Origin: CAG-791 sp963591995
GTDB lineage: Bacteria > Bacillota > Clostridia > Lachnospirales > Lachnospiraceae
NCBI GenBank assembly: GCA_963591995.1
Contig: CAVAUJ010000004.1
Coordinates: forward strand, 1-64,000
Length of the DNA: 64,000 nucleotides
Direction: 5' to 3'
Below the pieces are notes generated by a model, which did not search any database, had not been told where the DNA came from, and worked only from the letters and a program-made list of their open reading frames with translations. Below are positions 25,637 through 33,890 of the stretch, piece by piece. The translations under genes and the position numbers were made by a program. Within the stretch, counting starts at the first letter, position 1. Each line of letters starts with the position of its first letter.

Positions 25637-27091
25637 ATGGCAGTGAAAATAAGAACCCGTTATGCTCCCAGTCCCACCGGCCGCATGCACGTAGGAAACC
25701 TGCGCACCGCTTTGTACGCGTATCTGATCTCCAAGCATGAAAACGGCGATTTCATCCTTCGCATTGAGGACACCGACCAGGAGCGTTACGTTGAGGGTGC
25801 CGTGGACATCATCAACCGCACCATGCAGCAGACCGGACTTCTTCCGGATGAATCTCCGGAGCTGGGCGGACCGGTCGGCCCCTACGTGCAGTCCGAACGC
25901 GTAAAGAGCGGACTGTACATGGATTATGCCCGAGAGCTGATCGACAAGGGTGAGGCCTATTATTGCTTCTGTACGCCGGAGCGGCTTGCCTCTCTGCGCC
26001 AGGTGGTGGACGGCAAGGAGATCAGCGTATATGACAAGCATTGCCTGCACCTGTCCAAGGAAGAGGTGGAGGCCAACCTCGCCGCAGGCCTGCCCTTTGT
26101 CATTCGCCAGAACAATCCCGCGGAGGGCACGACCACCTTTCATGATGAGCTCTACGGCGATATTACCGTTGACAACAGCGAGCTGGATGACATGATCCTT
26201 ATGAAATCCGACGGCTTTCCCACCTACAATTTTGCAAATGTCGTAGACGATCATCTCATGGGCATCACCCATGTTGTGCGCGGAAACGAATACATTTCCT
26301 CCAGCCCGAAATACAACCGGCTCTACGCCGCCTTCGGATGGGAGGTCCCGGCCTACATTCATTGTCCGCTGATCACCGACGCCGACCACAAGAAGCTTTC
26401 CAAGCGGAGCGGGTATTCCTCCTACGAGGATCTGATCGAGCAGGGCTTTCTCCCGGAGGCTGTGGTGAATTTCATTGCGCTTCTGGGCTGGTCACCGGAT
26501 TCGGATCAGGAGATCTTCTCGCTGCCGGAGCTGGTAAAGGAATTTGATTACCACCGCATCGGCAAATCACCCGCCGTGTTCGATTATACCAAGCTTCGTT
26601 GGATGAACGGAGAGTACCTGAAGGCGATGGAGCCGGACCGGTTCTATGCTCTGGCCGGGCCGTATCTCAAAAAGGCCATCACACGGGAGGGCATGGATCT
26701 GCATGTCATCGCCGAGCTGGTGCGCACCCGCATCGAGGTCTTTCCGGATATCGCGGAAATGGTGGACTTTTTCCAGGAACTGCCGGAATATGAGGCTGCT
26801 CTTTTCGAGAACAAAAAGCAGAAGGCAACCCTGGAAAACTCTCTGCAGATTCTGCAGGAGATGCTCCCGGTGCTGGAAAATGCCGCAGAATTCACCAACG
26901 ATTCTCTGTTCGAGCTGCTCTCTGCCTATGCGACGGAAAAGGAATTCAAGAACAAGACCGTCATCTGGGCATTGCGCATCGCTGTTTCGGGAAAGGCCGT
27001 GACACCGGCCGGCGCGACGCAGATCATGGAGATTCTCGGAAGAGAAGAGTCGCTTTCCCGCATCCGCATCGCCATCGACAAGCTCTCATGA
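25637..27091 (+). CDS. gltX: Glutamate--tRNA ligase
   Basis: This class I synthetase charges tRNA-Glu (and, in many Firmicutes, tRNA-Gln, which is then amidated). The 484-aa protein has the HIGH-type motif APSPTGRMHVGN, RIEDTDQERYVEGA, the DHLMGITHVVRGNEYISS substrate region and the KMSKS-type KKLSKRSG. Fitting the bacterial family, it has a helical anticodon-binding C-terminus. AAAGGA sits 12-17 bases upstream of ATG 25637; the frame is open much further upstream but enters dut. The stop overlaps the helicase start (ATGA). Whether it is discriminating cannot be told by eye. Confidence 0.96.
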   Translation: MAVKIRTRYAPSPTGRMHVGNLRTALYAYLISKHENGDFILRIEDTDQERYVEGAVDIINRTMQQTGLLPDESPELGGPVGPYVQSERVKSGLYMDYARELIDKGEAYYCFCTPERLASLRQVVDGKEISVYDKHCLHLSKEEVEANLAAGLPFVIRQNNPAEGTTTFHDELYGDITVDNSELDDMILMKSDGFPTYNFANVVDDHLMGITHVVRGNEYISSSPKYNRLYAAFGWEVPAYIHCPLITDADHKKLSKRSGYSSYEDLIEQGFLPEAVVNFIALLGWSPDSDQEIFSLPELVKEFDYHRIGKSPAVFDYTKLRWMNGEYLKAMEPDRFYALAGPYLKKAITREGMDLHVIAELVRTRIEVFPDIAEMVDFFQELPEYEAALFENKKQKATLENSLQILQEMLPVLENAAEFTNDSLFELLSAYATEKEFKNKTVIWALRIAVSGKAVTPAGATQIMEILGREESLSRIRIAIDKLS

Positions 27092-29007
27092 ACGAATTCG
27101 CCTACCGCATACAGGGGAATCCCTCCCAGCAGGAGGCGATCCGCCACTTTCGCGGGCCCTGCGAGGTCATTGCAGGGCCCGGAAGCGGCAAAACCTTTGT
27201 GCTCGTGGAACGGATTCTCTTTCTGCTCCTTGTCCGCCGGGTTCCGCCGTCGCAGATTCTGGTGCTGACCTTTTCCACGGCTGCCGCAAGGCAGATGCAG
27301 GACCGGTTTCGAAAGCGCATCGGAGAGTACCGGCCCGCAGTCGGGGCAGAGGTCACATTCGGAACCTTTCACTCGGTATTTCTCCATCTCCTGCAAAGCT
27401 CACGGCCCCGATCCGTTCAGCTCATTGACACCGACCGCTCCAGAAGGCTGCTGCGAACCCTCCTTCTGCGGTATCATCCGGACGCTGCCTCCGTCCGCTC
27501 GGAAGACATTACCGATCTCTCCTCCAGAATATCTCTGTTCAAATCCGGTGCAGGCGCTTCGCCTTCCCCTTCGCTTTCTCCCGTGGATCCGTCCTTCCCG
27601 CTGCTTCTTGCGGATTACCAGCAATATCTTCGTGAGAATTCCCTTCTGGATTTTGACGACATCATTTCCGAATGCGTCCTGCTGCTGCGGGAGCAGCCCA
27701 AGGTACGGGAGCTGTGGCAGAAGCGCTTTCCCTTTCTGCTGGTCGATGAATTCCAGGACATCAACCGGGAACAGTTCGAAGGCATCCGGCTCCTTTGCGG
27801 TACCGCCGGGAACCTGTTCGTGGTAGGAGATGATGATCAGAGCATTTACGGATTTCGAGGCTCGGATCCCCGCATCATGATTCACTTCCCGGAATATTAT
27901 CCCGGCACCCACATGGTTCGCCTCTCTGTCAATTACCGAAGCCTCAAGCCCATCGCAGACTGCAGCCAGAAGATCATCCGTGAGAATAAGCTGCGAATCG
28001 CCAAAAAGCCCATCGCCGCACGGGACGATAAGACGGCAGCCTGTATCCGGCTGTGCCCCCATGCCTCCGAGGCGGAGGAATATGCTGCACTTTGCCTGCA
28101 CCTTCGGGAGATGACCCCCGCGCAGCGGGCGGACGCTGCGGTGATTTTCCGGGGGCACCATCAAATGCAGCGGGCCATCCGTGCGCTTACCGAAGGTCAG
28201 GTTCCGTATCGCCTCCTCCGTGCGGCAGCCTCCGATCGGAATTCGCAGGAAGATCCCCGGCGAAATGCCGCATCCTTTTCTTCCGAATACCGGAAGCCTC
28301 TCCAGGAAGCGGAAGATCTGCAGCAAGCCCTTCTCGCCTACTACCGGCTATCCTGCGGCCTCCTGCAGGACCGTCTGCTCCGAAGGGACCTGTTCCGGAT
28401 TCTGAATGTTCCGGAACGCTTCCTTTTGCGGAGCAAATTCACGCATCCCGTTTATACAAGAAATGAACTGTGCCGGGTCTATCCCGAGAATTCGAAGGAG
28501 GCGGAAGCACTGGCCGTCCTCTGCCGTGACCTGATGACATTGCAGCGCCTGCAGCCGGCACATTCCTGCCGTTTCCTCCTCGGAAAGCTTCCCTGCAGCG
28601 CGCCGATCGGTGCAGAGATTCTGCGCCTTGCGCAGGCATCCTCCACACCGGTTTCCTTTGTGCGGACGCTGCAAAGCCTTCCGCCCGGCGCACTCCTGCC
28701 GAAGGCGCCGGGCCCGCCTTCCCCTTCGGAGGCTGCCGAACAGGAAAAGGGCGTTCTGCTTCTCACCATGCACAGCAGCAAGGGACTCGAATTCGGCACG
28801 GTCTTTCTGCCGGATCTGAACGAAGGCATTTTCCCGGTGCGCAGTGCCCGGGACACGGATGCCATCGAAGAGGAGCGCCGGCTCTTTTATGTTGCCGTAA
28901 CCCGCGCCAGAGATGCATTGTATCTCCTGTATGTCAAAGGAACCCGCCAGAATCCCCGACGTCCGTCCCGCTTCCTGGAGCCCCTCGGCGTAAAGCCGTG
29001 GGAATAG
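27088..29007 (+). CDS. UvrD/PcrA-like ATP-dependent DNA helicase (SF1A)
   Basis: The 639-aa protein shows the superfamily 1 helicase motifs in order: Q-like NPSQQEAI, I AGPGSGKT near residue 30, Ia TFSTAAARQM, II VDEFQDIN, III GDDDQSIYGFRG, IV-like YRSL, V TMHSSKGLEF and VI YVAVTRARD. It is about 80-100 residues shorter than PcrA, chiefly in the 2B region (residues 380-480), and the C-terminal tail of PcrA is absent. This suggests a distinct UvrD-like paralogue rather than the housekeeping PcrA. Its start overlaps gltX by ATGA, so both are translated from one message. Confidence 0.88.
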   Translation: MNEFAYRIQGNPSQQEAIRHFRGPCEVIAGPGSGKTFVLVERILFLLLVRRVPPSQILVLTFSTAAARQMQDRFRKRIGEYRPAVGAEVTFGTFHSVFLHLLQSSRPRSVQLIDTDRSRRLLRTLLLRYHPDAASVRSEDITDLSSRISLFKSGAGASPSPSLSPVDPSFPLLLADYQQYLRENSLLDFDDIISECVLLLREQPKVRELWQKRFPFLLVDEFQDINREQFEGIRLLCGTAGNLFVVGDDDQSIYGFRGSDPRIMIHFPEYYPGTHMVRLSVNYRSLKPIADCSQKIIRENKLRIAKKPIAARDDKTAACIRLCPHASEAEEYAALCLHLREMTPAQRADAAVIFRGHHQMQRAIRALTEGQVPYRLLRAAASDRNSQEDPRRNAASFSSEYRKPLQEAEDLQQALLAYYRLSCGLLQDRLLRRDLFRILNVPERFLLRSKFTHPVYTRNELCRVYPENSKEAEALAVLCRDLMTLQRLQPAHSCRFLLGKLPCSAPIGAEILRLAQASSTPVSFVRTLQSLPPGALLPKAPGPPSPSEAAEQEKGVLLLTMHSSKGLEFGTVFLPDLNEGIFPVRSARDTDAIEEERRLFYVAVTRARDALYLLYVKGTRQNPRRPSRFLEPLGVKPWE

Positions 29008-29071
29008 CCATAAAACTGTGGTAAAATAAACTCCGTATGAACAAACGGCAGCACCGATAAGGAGAAGACAC

Positions 29072-30907
29072 ATGTCATACACATTCGCGGCATCACCGGC
29101 CTACACGGTACGTCCAGGCACCATGATCGTGCAGGGGGGCATTGTCTTCAGTGCCGTCTTCCATGACTGCAGCGACTGCGGTCTTCTTCTGTATCATCTG
29201 CCCGATCTCGAGACCGTACGCATTCCTTTTACCGATGACTATCGATACGGAAGTCTGTATTCGGTGAAGCTTTCGGATCTTGATCCGTCGGAATGGGGAT
29301 ATCTCTATTACCGTGATGACCGTACCTTCTGTGATCCCTATGCCAGAGAGCTGATGCATGTCCGGAAGGGCAGCGAGAGTCTTGTTCTCTCCAGACCTTT
29401 TCCCTATGCCGAGGATTCGCTGCCGGCCTACGGCAGCCTCCGCCACCGGGACTGGTCGGAGCGAGTTCTGTATTGCATGCATGTCCGGGGCTTCACCGCG
29501 TCCAAGACCTCCCGCGTCCGGGCCAAGGGAACCTTTCAGGGCGTTACCGAGAGAATTCCTTATCTGCAGCAGCTCGGTGTCAATGGTGTGGAGCTGCTGC
29601 CGATTTATGAGCTGCGCGACCCGAAGCGTGCGTCCTACTGGAATTTCGGCGAGGGCTGCTATTTTGCCCCGAAGGCATCCTATGCGCACACCTCTGCGCC
29701 GCAGATCGAATTCAGGGACATGGTGGATGCCCTGCATGCTGCCGGAATCGAGGTCTTTCTGCAGCTGTATTTCCCGGATACCGTGACCATCCAGACGCAG
29801 CTGGAAACCGCCCGGTTCTATGTGACACACTACGGCATCGACGGCTTTCATTTAAAGGGCAGTGCGGCTGCTCTGCAGACCATTGCCTCCGACCCGATGC
29901 TCAGCGATACCGCAATTCTTTACTACACGTTTCCCTATGAGGAGCTGCAGAAAAAGGATCGCGAGAATCCCAGCACCGGGAAGCCGTCGGTCCGGCATCT
30001 GTGCGAGTATACGGATGATTTCCAGACCCTTGCGCGCCGATTCGTAAAGAGCGATAATCAGGTGCTCCGGGAATTCGTCAAGGCGTTTGTGACGGTGCCC
30101 TCCGGACACGGGCGCGTGCATTATGTCACCAATTACGAGGGCTTCACCCTGATGGATCTGGTGTCCTATAACTGGAAGCACAACCAGGCCAACGGCGAGG
30201 ACAACCGCGACGGCACCGACAGCAACTGGAGCTGGAATTGCGGCATCGAAGGACCCAGCCACAAGAAGGACATCCGGCAGCTCCGCGGACGGCAGCTTCG
30301 GAATTTTATGACGCTGAACCTGCTGGCGCAGGGGACCCCGCTTCTCCTGGCCGGAGATGAGCGATGCAATTCACAGGGAGGCAACAACAATCCCTACAAT
30401 CAGGACAATGAGACCGGCTGGCTGAACTGGAAGGATACGGCTGAGAGCAGGATGCTCCTTTCGTTCACCCAAAAGCTCCTTCAATTCCGAAGAGAGCATG
30501 CCGTTTTTCGAAGGGCCGTTCCCTTTACCTTTAATGACCCGGCCGCCATCGGCTACCCGGACGTGTCCTTCCATGGAAGAGAGGCCTGGAAGCCGGATCT
30601 GTCCGGCTATTCCCACACGGTCGGGATCCTGCTGCCGGAATTCTATGCGCCGGAGCATCCTTCGGATTCCTTCCTGTATCTGGCGCTGAACATGCACTGG
30701 CACAATCAGCCTCTGGCTCTTCCGAAGCTCCCGCCGAGCTATCGGTGGACGCTCCTGATGGATACCTTCCGGGAAACGCCCTTTTCGGACACCCCGGAGC
30801 GCATCGAGGATCAGCATTTTGTAAATGTGCGCGGCCGCTCGATTCAGATCCTGCTGGCCCAAAAGGAGCAGCTGCCGACTGCCACCGTCGGCATCCGCGG
30901 CAAATGA
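29072..30907 (+). CDS. GH13 debranching-enzyme-like protein, catalytic residues lost
   Basis: The 611-aa sequence is related to isoamylase/GlgX: ANGEDNRDGTDSNWSWNCG, NFMTLNLLAQGTPLLLAGDE and GGNNNPYNQDNETGWLNW are hallmarks. The catalytic positions are altered. The nucleophile region is YGIDGFHLKGS (H260, K262) where GlgX has GFRFDLA. The region with the third carboxylate reads VTNYEGFTLMDL (Y355, E356) where GlgX has AHDGFTL, and the region expected to hold the acid Glu reads ILYYTFPYE. The first conserved region (DxVYNH) is missing too. It is probably a non-catalytic glucan-binding or regulatory protein. It starts 64 bases after the helicase gene, with AAGGAGAAG upstream. Confidence 0.85.
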   Translation: MSYTFAASPAYTVRPGTMIVQGGIVFSAVFHDCSDCGLLLYHLPDLETVRIPFTDDYRYGSLYSVKLSDLDPSEWGYLYYRDDRTFCDPYARELMHVRKGSESLVLSRPFPYAEDSLPAYGSLRHRDWSERVLYCMHVRGFTASKTSRVRAKGTFQGVTERIPYLQQLGVNGVELLPIYELRDPKRASYWNFGEGCYFAPKASYAHTSAPQIEFRDMVDALHAAGIEVFLQLYFPDTVTIQTQLETARFYVTHYGIDGFHLKGSAAALQTIASDPMLSDTAILYYTFPYEELQKKDRENPSTGKPSVRHLCEYTDDFQTLARRFVKSDNQVLREFVKAFVTVPSGHGRVHYVTNYEGFTLMDLVSYNWKHNQANGEDNRDGTDSNWSWNCGIEGPSHKKDIRQLRGRQLRNFMTLNLLAQGTPLLLAGDERCNSQGGNNNPYNQDNETGWLNWKDTAESRMLLSFTQKLLQFRREHAVFRRAVPFTFNDPAAIGYPDVSFHGREAWKPDLSGYSHTVGILLPEFYAPEHPSDSFLYLALNMHWHNQPLALPKLPPSYRWTLLMDTFRETPFSDTPERIEDQHFVNVRGRSIQILLAQKEQLPTATVGIRGK

Positions 30908-30924
30908 TGTCGCGGCAAATGATG
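30896..30924 (+). repeat. Tandem 15-base duplication across the end of the GH13-like gene
   Basis: The unit CGCGGCAAATGATG (14 bases) occurs at 30896-30909 and 30911-30924, separated by one T. The stop TGA of the gene lies in the first copy (30905-30907), so the second copy is a non-coding echo just upstream of the next start. Confidence 0.7.
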
Positions 30925-30931
30925 AGAAATT

Positions 30932-31588
30932 ATGAACGACGCAGCAGAAAACAAACCCAAGTGCACCACGGATGAGAGCAGTCCGGCGGCCCGTCCCCCC
31001 ATTACGCTGCACAAGATATTGGCGCACTGGCACACCATCACGCATCACCGGCACCTGGTATTCCTCGGCTGCCTTCGCGTGGGACTGATCCGTCAGGGGC
31101 TCCTGCACGATCTGTCCAAATACAGCCCGTCGGAATTCTGGGTCGGTGTACGGTATTACCAGGGAACCCGTTCCCCCAACAATGCCGAGAGAGAGGCCAC
31201 CGGGCTTTCCACCTCGTGGCTTCATCACAAGGGACGGAACAAGCATCATTATGAATACTGGCTGGATTACTCCACCCGGTCGGACGGCGGCATCAACGGC
31301 TCCGGCATCCTTCCGTGCCGCATGCCCCTTCGATATGTCATTGAGATGTTCATGGACCGCATTGCCGCGTCCAAAACCTACAACGGTGAGGCCTACCGGC
31401 AGACCGATGCTCTGGCTTACTACAAAAGAGGGAACACGGCACGTTTCCTGCACCCGGACACGGCCCGGCTCCTGGAGGAGCTGCTGCAGCTGCTGGCAAA
31501 GGAAGGAGAGGAGGCTGCCTTTGCCAGAGCACGGCAGATTCTGAAGGAGGGCGATTATCCGCACGGTTCCTGTGAGGACAACGGATAG
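30932..31588 (+). CDS. DUF5662 family protein
   Basis: The 218-aa protein has the conserved histidine/aspartate features of DUF5662: HWHTITHHR, HDLSKYSPSEF and HHKGRNKHHYEYW, later MDRIAASKTY. The HDLSK and HHK patterns suggest a metal-binding helical fold like HD-domain hydrolases, but no activity is established. The first 25 residues are polar and probably disordered. The ribosome binding site is weak, so the start (ATG 30932) is uncertain. It follows the GH13-like gene by 24 bases. Confidence 0.75.
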   Translation: MNDAAENKPKCTTDESSPAARPPITLHKILAHWHTITHHRHLVFLGCLRVGLIRQGLLHDLSKYSPSEFWVGVRYYQGTRSPNNAEREATGLSTSWLHHKGRNKHHYEYWLDYSTRSDGGINGSGILPCRMPLRYVIEMFMDRIAASKTYNGEAYRQTDALAYYKRGNTARFLHPDTARLLEELLQLLAKEGEEAAFARARQILKEGDYPHGSCEDNG

Positions 31589-31694
31589 CCGGTGCTCTCC
31601 GAAATCACCGCCCGGATGGATGCCGTCCCGGATGCCCGGGTGCCGGCATCCAAAGCTTGCGCTGTGCGAAAATCATGTGCCCGGAAAGGCTGTT

Positions 31695-32513
31695 ATGCTC
31701 ATTGGTGAATCCGCCTTGTCTCTGGATGAGGCCATCGGCTCCGTTCTGAACCATGCAGAACGGGAGCGCAACGGAATCGGCATGCAGAAGGAGAAATCCA
31801 TGCATGCCATTTTGAAGAATTATAAGGATCCCGATCCGCTGCACCAGGAGGTGCCCGTCGGCTCTTACATCGCGGATATCTGCAATAAGGAGCAGCACAC
31901 GATCACGGAAATTCAGACGGCCGGCTTCGGATCCATGCGGAGCAAGCTCTCGGCCTTTCTGCCGGACTATCAGGTAACCATCCTGCACCCGATTCCGCAC
32001 CGGAAAACCGTCTGCTGGATCCACCCGGAAACCGGGATGCCGGCCGAACGGAACGTCTCTCATTTTATCGGCAGTCATTACGAGATTTTCCGGGAATTGT
32101 CCGCCATTACGGATTTTCTGACGCATCCGAACCTGCGCATTGAACCGGTCCTCATCGACATGGACGAATACAAGCTGCAGGACGGCTGGGGGAACGGCGG
32201 GAAACGCGGTGCCCATCGGTTCGACCGGATTCCTTCCGCCGTTGTTTCGGATCTGATCCTGGAGCGGGCGGAGGATTATGCGATCTTTCTCCCCGCGTGC
32301 GGGCTGGCATCCCCTTTTACGGCAAAGGATCTGGAGGAGGCCGTCGGCATCCGCCGAAAGTCTCTTCAATACTCCGCTGTCCTCAAGGTCCTGACCGTTC
32401 TCGGTGTCACGAGGCGGGTGGGGATTACCAGCCGAAGAGCTTATCAATATGAAATCTGCATTCCCAACACCTTCGGAACGGATTTCTGCCGGAAAAGCCG
32501 GAAGAAGCGTTGA
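31695..32513 (+). CDS. Uncharacterised protein, nuclease-like fold plus winged helix
   Basis: The 272-aa protein has VGSYIADI followed by ITEIQTAGFGSMRSKL, an arrangement like the D-x(n)-E-x-Q/K core of PD-(D/E)XK nucleases (D61, E72, Q74). The C-terminal part FTAKDLEEAVGIRRKSLQYSAV looks like a winged-helix DNA-binding domain. It belongs to a family in Firmicutes that I recognise by sequence (IADI...EIQT...LLPDYRVTLVYPI type) but for which I know no function. ATG 31695 follows GGAAAGG; the frame is open from 31572, overlapping DUF5662. It could be a nuclease of repair or defence. Confidence 0.6.
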   Translation: MLIGESALSLDEAIGSVLNHAERERNGIGMQKEKSMHAILKNYKDPDPLHQEVPVGSYIADICNKEQHTITEIQTAGFGSMRSKLSAFLPDYQVTILHPIPHRKTVCWIHPETGMPAERNVSHFIGSHYEIFRELSAITDFLTHPNLRIEPVLIDMDEYKLQDGWGNGGKRGAHRFDRIPSAVVSDLILERAEDYAIFLPACGLASPFTAKDLEEAVGIRRKSLQYSAVLKVLTVLGVTRRVGITSRRAYQYEICIPNTFGTDFCRKSRKKR

Positions 32514-32549
32514 GAAAAGCCAACCATCTCAGAAAGGGAAGACATCATT

Positions 32550-33890
32550 ATGCCGAACATACATTTTACTGCGCAGCAGACCGCGGAGCGCTTTGTCCGC
32601 TATGCCTCCATTTATACCCAGTCCGAGGAGGGAGTGGCCGATACGCCCTCTACGCATTGCCAGTTTGATCTTGCAAGACTCCTCTATCAGGAATTGATCC
32701 GGATGGGAGCTGCCGATGTCTGGCTTGATGAAGACAAGTGCTATGTCTACGCCACCATCCCCGCCACCATCCCCGCGCCTCCCGAAGAACTCCTCCGGGC
32801 AAGACCGGACGCCGCGAAGAAAAAGCGGGAAAACCTCGCGCCGATTCTTGGCCTTGTGGCACACATGGATACCTCAAATGCCGTAGATGCGAGCGGCCAT
32901 CCCGCCGTTCATCCGCGCGTGATTGAGAATTATGACGGCGGACGCATTACCTTAAACGAGGCATTGCAGCTGTCCATCGGGCCGGAGGAATTCCCGGAAT
33001 TAAAGGAGAAGACCGGCAAAACACTGATCGTTACGGACGGCACCACGGTTCTCGGCGGAGATGACAAGGCCGGCATCACACAGATCATGGAGGCCGCCGC
33101 GTTCTTCCTGCAGCATAAGGACATCGCGCACGGCACCATACGGATCATGTTCACCCCCGATGAAGAGGTCGGAAACGGTACACGGAACATGGACCTTTCT
33201 CATTTTGCGGTGGATTATGCCTATACCGTCGACGGAGGAGCCGTCGGCGAGCTGGAATATGAGAATTTCAATGCCGCCTCCGCCCTCATCACGGTGCAGG
33301 GCGTCTCTGCCCATCCGGGCAGTGCCAAGGGAGTTATGCGGAATGCGCTTCTCGTTGCGATGGAATACGATTCCCTCCTTCCGAAGGAGCTGCCGTCCAA
33401 CACGGAGGGCTATGAGGGCTTTTATCACCTGGAAGCGATGAACGGCACGGCGGACATCGCCACCATGGAATATCTCATCCGTGACCATGACCGCGCCCTT
33501 TTTGAGAAAAGGAAGAAGATTGTATCGGAGGCCGCCCGGACCATCAACGAGCGATACGGCAGTACCGTGATCCAGGCAGAGATTACGGACAGCTACTACA
33601 ACATGGCAGAGAAGATCCGTCCGCACATGCACCTCATCGATAATGCCGGAAGGGCCATGGAGCAGCTGGGCATCGTTCCCCGCATTGCTCCCGTCCGCGG
33701 CGGCACCGACGGCGCCAGGATCAGCTTTCTGGGCATTCCGTGCCCGAATCTCTTTACCGGTGCCTATCATTTCCACAGCCGCCGGGAATACGTTGTTGCA
33801 GAGGAAATGGCCCTTGGGGCCGAAACCATCATAAGGATATTGAACCAATATGCAGGATACGAACTCGACGCAGATGAATCCGCACGATAG
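32550..33890 (+). CDS. pepT: Peptidase T (tripeptide aminopeptidase)
   Basis: PepT is a cytoplasmic M20 zinc peptidase that removes the N-terminal residue of tripeptides. Metal ligands are visible in LVAHMDTS, GGDDKAGI, TPDEEVGNG, TVDGG and the final FTGAYHFHSRREYV. The 446-aa protein has an extra stretch of about 20 residues before the first histidine (residues 68-97), beginning with a perfect 12-base duplication (32751-32762 and 32763-32774) that encodes ATIPATIPA and followed by a charged segment. AAAGGGAAG lies upstream. Its 3' end overlaps miaB by 41 bases in another frame. Confidence 0.92.
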   Translation: MPNIHFTAQQTAERFVRYASIYTQSEEGVADTPSTHCQFDLARLLYQELIRMGAADVWLDEDKCYVYATIPATIPAPPEELLRARPDAAKKKRENLAPILGLVAHMDTSNAVDASGHPAVHPRVIENYDGGRITLNEALQLSIGPEEFPELKEKTGKTLIVTDGTTVLGGDDKAGITQIMEAAAFFLQHKDIAHGTIRIMFTPDEEVGNGTRNMDLSHFAVDYAYTVDGGAVGELEYENFNAASALITVQGVSAHPGSAKGVMRNALLVAMEYDSLLPKELPSNTEGYEGFYHLEAMNGTADIATMEYLIRDHDRALFEKRKKIVSEAARTINERYGSTVIQAEITDSYYNMAEKIRPHMHLIDNAGRAMEQLGIVPRIAPVRGGTDGARISFLGIPCPNLFTGAYHFHSRREYVVAEEMALGAETIIRILNQYAGYELDADESAR

